Source of the DNA: CAYWNK01 sp047639615
Lineage (GTDB): Bacteria > Planctomycetota > UBA1135 > GCA-002686595
NCBI GenBank assembly: GCA_047639615.1
Contig: JBLIOL010000207.1
Span: 1 to 10,183 of the forward strand
Direction of reading: 5' to 3'
Length of the DNA: 10,183 nt
Made by a program: the position numbers and the translations under genes. The notes beneath the pieces were generated by a model. That model was not told the origin of the DNA, ran no database searches, and worked only from the letters and a program-made list of their open reading frames with translations. Shown in pieces: positions 6,675 through 10,183 of this stretch. Each line of letters begins with the position of its first letter. Within the stretch, counting starts at the first letter, position 1.

Positions 6675-8069
6675 TCAGGGCCCCGGAATTAACTGGGTGG
6701 TTCGGAAGCCAGATTGGCGCTGCACACGACGCTTGAAGCCCGTGCCTTCGGTGCTCGTAAGCAAACCACGACGTCCGGTACGCAGGTGCTTGAAGCCCAG
6801 CCCCGAGTCATCCTCATCCATCTGCTGACGGGCCACGCGGCCGAAGATCAGGATGATGGTGAAGAAGTGATAGATAAGGTCGAAGTGCGCCCGGTTCAGG
6901 AAGAAGGACCCCAGCATGAAGGTCGCTAAGGACGCTTCAAACATGGTGCAGTAGGACAGGATCCAACTGCGGTTGTAGCGCCGCTTCGCCTCCCGTCGAA
7001 CCCGCCAGATATCGATGAAGGAGAGCGCCAGGAGCAACAGGTAAGCAGCCAAGGCAGGCGTGCCGCACTCGGCCCAGATCTGGAAGTAACTATTGTGGGC
7101 CACCAACGCGCCGCCATTCATCTGGTCGGGGGTCGGTTCGGGCTCGTAGTCCAGGTGGTTGGTAACGAAGCGGCCGAAGCCTACCCCGGTGATCGGGTTG
7201 GCCTTGACCATGCGGAAGGCCACCTTCCAAGCGCGGATGCGGCCCATGGCAGAGCCGTCCTCCTCGAAGGTCTGAATCGTCGAGAGTCGCTTGGCGTACT
7301 CCTTGGGCGCCAGAGCGGCGATCGCGCCAACACACAGCAACCCCAACATGATCCCGTAGAGCTTGTTCTTGGAGCGCCACACCAGCAGCATGAGCATCAT
7401 GCCCATGGACAGCGCACCACCGCGCGAACGGGTCAGCACCACGGTGATCATGGACAGGGGCACGATGGCCCAGACACCCTTACGCAAGGTCTCACTGGTC
7501 TCGCTGGTACCCAGGTGCACGAGGAACGGGATCCCCATGGCCACGGCCAAGGCGAAATCGTTGTTGTCCTCGAGCATCCCGCCCGGTCCGCGGATGATGT
7601 AGAGGTTGCCCAGCTTGACCACGCCGGCGATGCCGTTCTTGACTCCATAGAAGCCGAACGACAACCCGATCACCCAGACCAAGATGCGCAGGTGCTGCTT
7701 GGTGTGCACGACACAGGTCGTAAAGATCGCGATGCCCACGATCTTCACGTATTCGATGTACGGCGCCACATCGACGGTTCGGTCACCCTGAGCAAAGAAG
7801 TGCCCCAGCCCGATGAACAACACCAGTCCGACGAGGATCACCGTCCGTAGTTCGAAGACCGGACCGCGCCGGTCCTTTTGGGCCATATAGCCCGCGCCCA
7901 TCATGACCGCCACGTAGAGCGACCAACGCTCAAACTTGGCGAAGCCCCAAGCCAGGTCCTGGAGCCGCATGTAGGCCAGAACGGAAAACATCAAGAGCCC
8001 CACGAAGGGTCTCTTGAAGCTAATCGGCAGGGCCAACAGGCAGATGAGGGCGACGATCGGGTCGCGCAT
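6675..8069 (-). CDS. O-antigen ligase/polymerase-like membrane protein (XrtA-associated type)
   Basis: A 464-residue polytopic inner-membrane protein with roughly ten hydrophobic segments, among them about 5-33, 76-93, 106-122, 127-143, 200-212, 221-231, 237-254, 338-354, 370-391 and 397-411. It has the features of the Wzy/WaaL ligase superfamily. GPGGMLEDNNDFALA at 161-175 is a hallmark I associate with the exosortase-A-linked putative O-glycosylation ligase family (TIGR03097). TRSRGGAL at 213-220, GRIRAWKVAFRMVKANPITG at 276-295 and AHNSYFQIWAECGTPAL at 324-340 (His325) correspond to the large periplasmic loop of ligases. It should join undecaprenol-linked glycan either to itself or to another acceptor. 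No other polymerase is visible, so it may be the polymerase. After the last membrane helix comes a basic, hydrophilic tail of about 55 residues. It starts at ATG 8069, 48 nt after the chain-length gene, with no clear Shine-Dalgarno. Confidence 0.88.
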   Translation of the reverse strand: MRDPIVALICLLALPISFKRPFVGLLMFSVLAYMRLQDLAWGFAKFERWSLYVAVMMGAGYMAQKDRRGPVFELRTVILVGLVLFIGLGHFFAQGDRTVDVAPYIEYVKIVGIAIFTTCVVHTKQHLRILVWVIGLSFGFYGVKNGIAGVVKLGNLYIIRGPGGMLEDNNDFALAVAMGIPFLVHLGTSETSETLRKGVWAIVPLSMITVVLTRSRGGALSMGMMLMLLVWRSKNKLYGIMLGLLCVGAIAALAPKEYAKRLSTIQTFEEDGSAMGRIRAWKVAFRMVKANPITGVGFGRFVTNHLDYEPEPTPDQMNGGALVAHNSYFQIWAECGTPALAAYLLLLALSFIDIWRVRREAKRRYNRSWILSYCTMFEASLATFMLGSFFLNRAHFDLIYHFFTIILIFGRVARQQMDEDDSGLGFKHLRTGRRGLLTSTEGTGFKRRVQRQSGFRTTQLIPGP

Positions 8070-8117
8070 GGGACTGGACGGTGCCTGGGGGTCTTACGGA
8101 GTGAGACCCACCGGAGC
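8070..8117 (-). other. Intergenic spacer with imperfect hairpin
   Basis: The largest gap in the operon (48 nt) lies between the chain-length and ligase genes. Bases 8089-8109 form a hairpin: GGGTCTTAC (8089-8097), a 3-nt loop GGA, and GTGAGACCC (8101-8109). This is nine pairs, with one G-U on the + strand and one C-A mismatch in the - strand transcript. No U-tract follows it on the - strand, so it is not a classical intrinsic terminator. It could be an RNA-processing or stability element, or chance. No convincing -35/-10 promoter was seen. Confidence 0.4.
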
Positions 8118-9746
8118 CTACTTGAGGGCCTCCCTCAAGTTGGTGATGCCCTCGAGCAAGCCATCGGAGAGTAACTCCTGACGACTGGTGTATGCCCAAA
8201 GGACGTAGCCCACCAATCCAACGAAGGAGATGGAGAGCACACTCATAGACACTCGCTGCACCACCAAACGGCGGATCTCAGAGCGAGTGCTGATGTGATT
8301 GATTGTGCCAAGCACGGGCACGGTCATGGAGCGACTGACGTCGGTAACGGAGCGGAAGACGCTCTTCGAGTACTCGAGCAAGACCGCCAAGCCAAGGCCG
8401 ACGGCCAGCCCGGCAAAGATGGCGAAGATGCCGATCAGGAACGGGTTCGGCTCCGTCGGACGTGTGGACGCATGCACCGCCTCCAACTCGCTGAAGGGGT
8501 TGCCAGCGGGCCCTTCCAGGTAGTCCACCTCACCCTTGAGCTTGGAGTAGCGCAGGGCGACAGCCGCCGCCACGCTCGTTGCGCGGCTGCGACGGCTCAA
8601 GAGGTCATCGATGTCTGCGAAGGCGGTCTGGAGCTCTTGAGTCTTGGCGGACAGACTCACCTCGCGTGCCTGCAGCAATTCGAGGCGCGCCTCGTTGGTC
8701 TCGATCTGTGTATCCAGCACGGCTATCTGGTTGCCCAGATCAACCTTCTCCTGGTTGACCACTTCCACCGCGGGAAGAGCCAGCAGGGGCTCCGACTCGC
8801 GCAAGGCGAAGAGCCGCGAACGCATCTCCTCCACCTGGCGAATGGCCTTCTTGTAGCGTGAGTTCTCGGGCAACCAACCACTCAACTCGATCGTGCTCTC
8901 CGCCGTAGCGATAGCATCGACCAGCTTGGTGATTTCCTTGGACTCGGCCCCCTTGATGACAGCCACGTCCTCGAGCCGCATGCCGTCCAAACGCTCGTAG
9001 CGCCCGACCAGGCCATTGACCTGCAGCGCTGTGGTTGCGATCTCATCGGAGACGCTCGCGATCTGCAGGCGGACGTCTTCGAGCTGCTCGAATTCCGGCG
9101 CCGTGGGCCCGGTGGAATAGGGGCCGTTGTTCTCACCGGGACGAATCCCGTAGCGCTGGCGGATGCCGGCTATCTTGTCCAACAACTCGGTCGAGAGGCG
9201 TTCCTGCTCGCGGCGGGAAGACTCGGCCTTCTCCAGCTGCTCCTTGAGGGTGTTGCGAGTCTTCTCGAGCACCTCTTCCTTCCAGAGGTCTGTGAGCAAT
9301 AGCAGGAATTCGTAGGCCTTATCCCGCTCCGTGTGCGAGAACTCGATCTCCACCAGCTGCTGGCCAGCGTTGCGATCGATAGGCGGCGTCGCAACGCTCA
9401 GATTCTCATCGATCTTCTCGATGTAACCCTCGGAGTCCTCAGTCGTGAGGTCCTGCCACTCTTCCCAGCCCAGGCGATCGAGCACTGTAACCACACGCCG
9501 ACGGGACTTGATCGTGTGCTGGGCCACTCGGCCCTCGGCCGTCGAGTCCTTGCCAACCCCCGCATCGCTGCGGGTGTCGTGCACCATCAAGCGAGTGCTA
9601 GCCACGTACTTTCTAGGAACGATGACCGCGAAGGCGATTCCAAAGGTCGCAATCAGCAGGAAGGGCACGACGATCCACCAGATGCGCCGCTTAAGCACCC
9701 TGATAAATTCGTCGACTGAACTGCTGCTATCGATGTGAACGGCCAT
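8118..9746 (-). CDS. Polysaccharide chain-length determinant (Wzz/GNVR type, no kinase domain)
   Basis: A 542-residue inner-membrane polysaccharide co-polymerase expected to set chain length and connect polymerisation to the export channel. The cytoplasmic N-terminus VDEFIRVLKRRIWWIVVPFL (11-30) leads into the first membrane helix (about 22-43), followed by YVASTRLMV typical of Wzz domains. The periplasmic part is a long coiled-coil region (about 140-200, 220-285, 295-380). A Pro-rich linker (430-435) precedes the second membrane helix (about 435-457). After it comes SVFRSVTDVSRSMTVPVLGT (462-481), the juxtamembrane segment that in BY-kinase fusions leads to the kinase. Here no Walker motifs follow. 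Instead there is a third hydrophobic helix (about 500-519) and a short C-terminus. This architecture agrees with the exosortase-A-type chain-length family (TIGR03007). ATG at 9746 lies 21 nt after the export gene, with only a weak AGAGA ahead of it. Confidence 0.92.
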   Translation of the reverse strand: MAVHIDSSSSVDEFIRVLKRRIWWIVVPFLLIATFGIAFAVIVPRKYVASTRLMVHDTRSDAGVGKDSTAEGRVAQHTIKSRRRVVTVLDRLGWEEWQDLTTEDSEGYIEKIDENLSVATPPIDRNAGQQLVEIEFSHTERDKAYEFLLLLTDLWKEEVLEKTRNTLKEQLEKAESSRREQERLSTELLDKIAGIRQRYGIRPGENNGPYSTGPTAPEFEQLEDVRLQIASVSDEIATTALQVNGLVGRYERLDGMRLEDVAVIKGAESKEITKLVDAIATAESTIELSGWLPENSRYKKAIRQVEEMRSRLFALRESEPLLALPAVEVVNQEKVDLGNQIAVLDTQIETNEARLELLQAREVSLSAKTQELQTAFADIDDLLSRRSRATSVAAAVALRYSKLKGEVDYLEGPAGNPFSELEAVHASTRPTEPNPFLIGIFAIFAGLAVGLGLAVLLEYSKSVFRSVTDVSRSMTVPVLGTINHISTRSEIRRLVVQRVSMSVLSISFVGLVGYVLWAYTSRQELLSDGLLEGITNLREALK

Positions 9747-9767
9747 TTCTCTGCCTACCGGCTGTGA

Positions 9768-10183
9768 CTAGAAGAGCTGGTTGTTGTTGCTGTTGTTATT
9801 TCGCCGGCCACGCCCACGGCCCGACTGGACGCCGAGGAAGGCGCCGCCGATGCCGCTGATCACTTGCTTGACGGGGAACAGCAAGTCGTCGAGGAAGTAG
9901 GCGAACTGGGCCAACAGGGTCGGCGGAATGTAGATGATGTCGTTCTCCTGGATACGCACGTTGTAGGTGGAGTCACCGCGCGCCAGGATGTCGTTGATAT
10001 TGATCGGGATGATCAAGGGATCCACGGGATCCACTCGAATCAGTCGCACGCGGCCCAGGTTGGCCGTGTTCTCGTCCGGGCGTGCGGACATGACGGCTTC
10101 GAAGACGGTCAGATTGCCCTTGAAGGCTTGCTCGCCTTCGTCACTCACCTCACCAAAGACGAAGAAGACCTTCTCCTTGGCGC
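9768..10183 (-). CDS. Outer-membrane polysaccharide export protein, Wza-like (5' partial)
   Basis: The 3' end of a polysaccharide biosynthesis/export gene. The frame is open to the right edge of the window (137 sense codons seen), so a GTG at 10148 is an internal codon and not the start. The first visible residues, VFFVFGEVSDEGEQAFKGNL, followed by TVFEAVMSA, form the start of an SLBB domain (family pattern: V-x-GEV-x-x-PG, then T-v-x-x-A-i). RVDP and IIPININDILARGD, then NVRIQENDIIYIPP, complete it. Next come a hydrophobic/amphipathic helix (about LLAQFAYFLDDLLFPVKQV, then GIGGAFLG), plausibly the outer-membrane helix of Wza-like channels, and an unusual tail GRGRGRRNNNSNNNQLF. The Poly_export domain and lipoprotein signal expected at the N-terminus lie outside the window. 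It is the first visible gene of the - strand operon and precedes its functional partner, the chain-length protein, by 21 nt. Confidence 0.88.
   Translation of the reverse strand, partial: AKEKVFFVFGEVSDEGEQAFKGNLTVFEAVMSARPDENTANLGRVRLIRVDPVDPLIIPININDILARGDSTYNVRIQENDIIYIPPTLLAQFAYFLDDLLFPVKQVISGIGGAFLGVQSGRGRGRRNNNSNNNQLF

Larger units (their letters stand above)
1543..10183 (-). other. EPS biosynthesis/export operon (exosortase-A-associated type)
   Basis: Seven consecutive - strand genes with spacings of 21, 48, 3, 2, 7 and -4 nt, in transcription order: export protein, chain-length determinant, ligase/polymerase, amidotransferase, two GT4 glycosyltransferases, deacetylase. No internal promoter or strong terminator is evident, so a single transcript starting beyond the right edge is inferred. 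The co-occurrence of the DUF3473 deacetylase, the TIGR03108-like amidotransferase, the TIGR03097-like ligase and the TIGR03007-like chain-length protein is the signature of exosortase-A EPS loci. Family assignment is from remembered motifs, not a database search. Confidence 0.8.

Noticed and set aside
7095..7850. A 251-codon open frame on the + strand inside the ligase gene
   Set aside because: It lies wholly antisense to a clear membrane-protein gene, is His/Gln/Asp-rich without recognisable motifs, and is the expected mirror of GC-rich codon use.
8089..8109. Rho-independent terminator after the chain-length gene
   Set aside because: The - strand transcript lacks a U-run after the stem and carries a C-A mismatch within it, so it is reported only as a hairpin.
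9768..10148. A complete short gene starting at GTG 10148
   Set aside because: The frame stays open to the window edge, and residues upstream of the GTG (VFFVFGE) are the conserved start of the SLBB domain, so this is a truncated longer gene.

Overview
The window holds most of a polysaccharide (EPS) biosynthesis and export operon of the kind associated with exosortase A (XrtA/EpsH). It has one gene on the + strand at the left and seven genes on the - strand filling the rest. The DNA is GC-rich (roughly 60% by eye) and almost entirely coding, with very short spacers. The producer is an outer-membrane-bearing bacterium, because a Wza-type outer-membrane export protein is encoded. Loci of this kind occur in Proteobacteria, Acidobacteriota, Planctomycetota and Verrucomicrobiota. 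Weak Shine-Dalgarno signals at most starts and an atypical gene order make a non-proteobacterial host plausible, but I cannot place the genome from this window.

Layout. At 1-1515 (+) is the 3' part of a gene for a TPR-like helical-repeat protein whose start lies off the left edge. At 1515-1542 a strong GC hairpin sits in the 27-nt convergent spacer. From there everything is on the - strand. In transcription order, reading right to left, the genes are: outer-membrane polysaccharide export protein (SLBB domain, 5' end off the right edge, ends 9768); Wzz-like chain-length determinant (9746-8118); a 48-nt spacer with a hairpin; O-antigen-ligase/polymerase-like membrane protein (8069-6675); AsnB-like glutamine amidotransferase (6671-4785); GT4 glycosyltransferase (4782-3622); a second GT4 glycosyltransferase (probable TTG start at 3614, ends 2424); and a DUF3473-type polysaccharide deacetylase (2427-1543).

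How the genes fit together. The two glycosyltransferases extend a lipid-linked glycan on the cytoplasmic face. The amidotransferase probably amidates a sugar or another precursor. The ligase-like protein polymerises or transfers glycan at the periplasmic face. The chain-length protein and export protein form the inner-membrane/periplasm to outer-membrane secretion path. The deacetylase modifies N-acetyl sugars. Spacings of -4 to +48 nt, all on one strand, point to one transcription unit with translational coupling.

What is absent is informative. There is no exosortase, no BY-kinase or AAA ATPase next to the chain-length gene, no initiating sugar-phosphate transferase, no flippase and no PEP-CTERM substrate. 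These may lie beyond the window or be missing. I found no RNA genes, CRISPR array, insertion sequences or phage genes. I found no clearly new system. The second-look points are the cluster's unusual composition, several protein tails and the intergenic hairpins.
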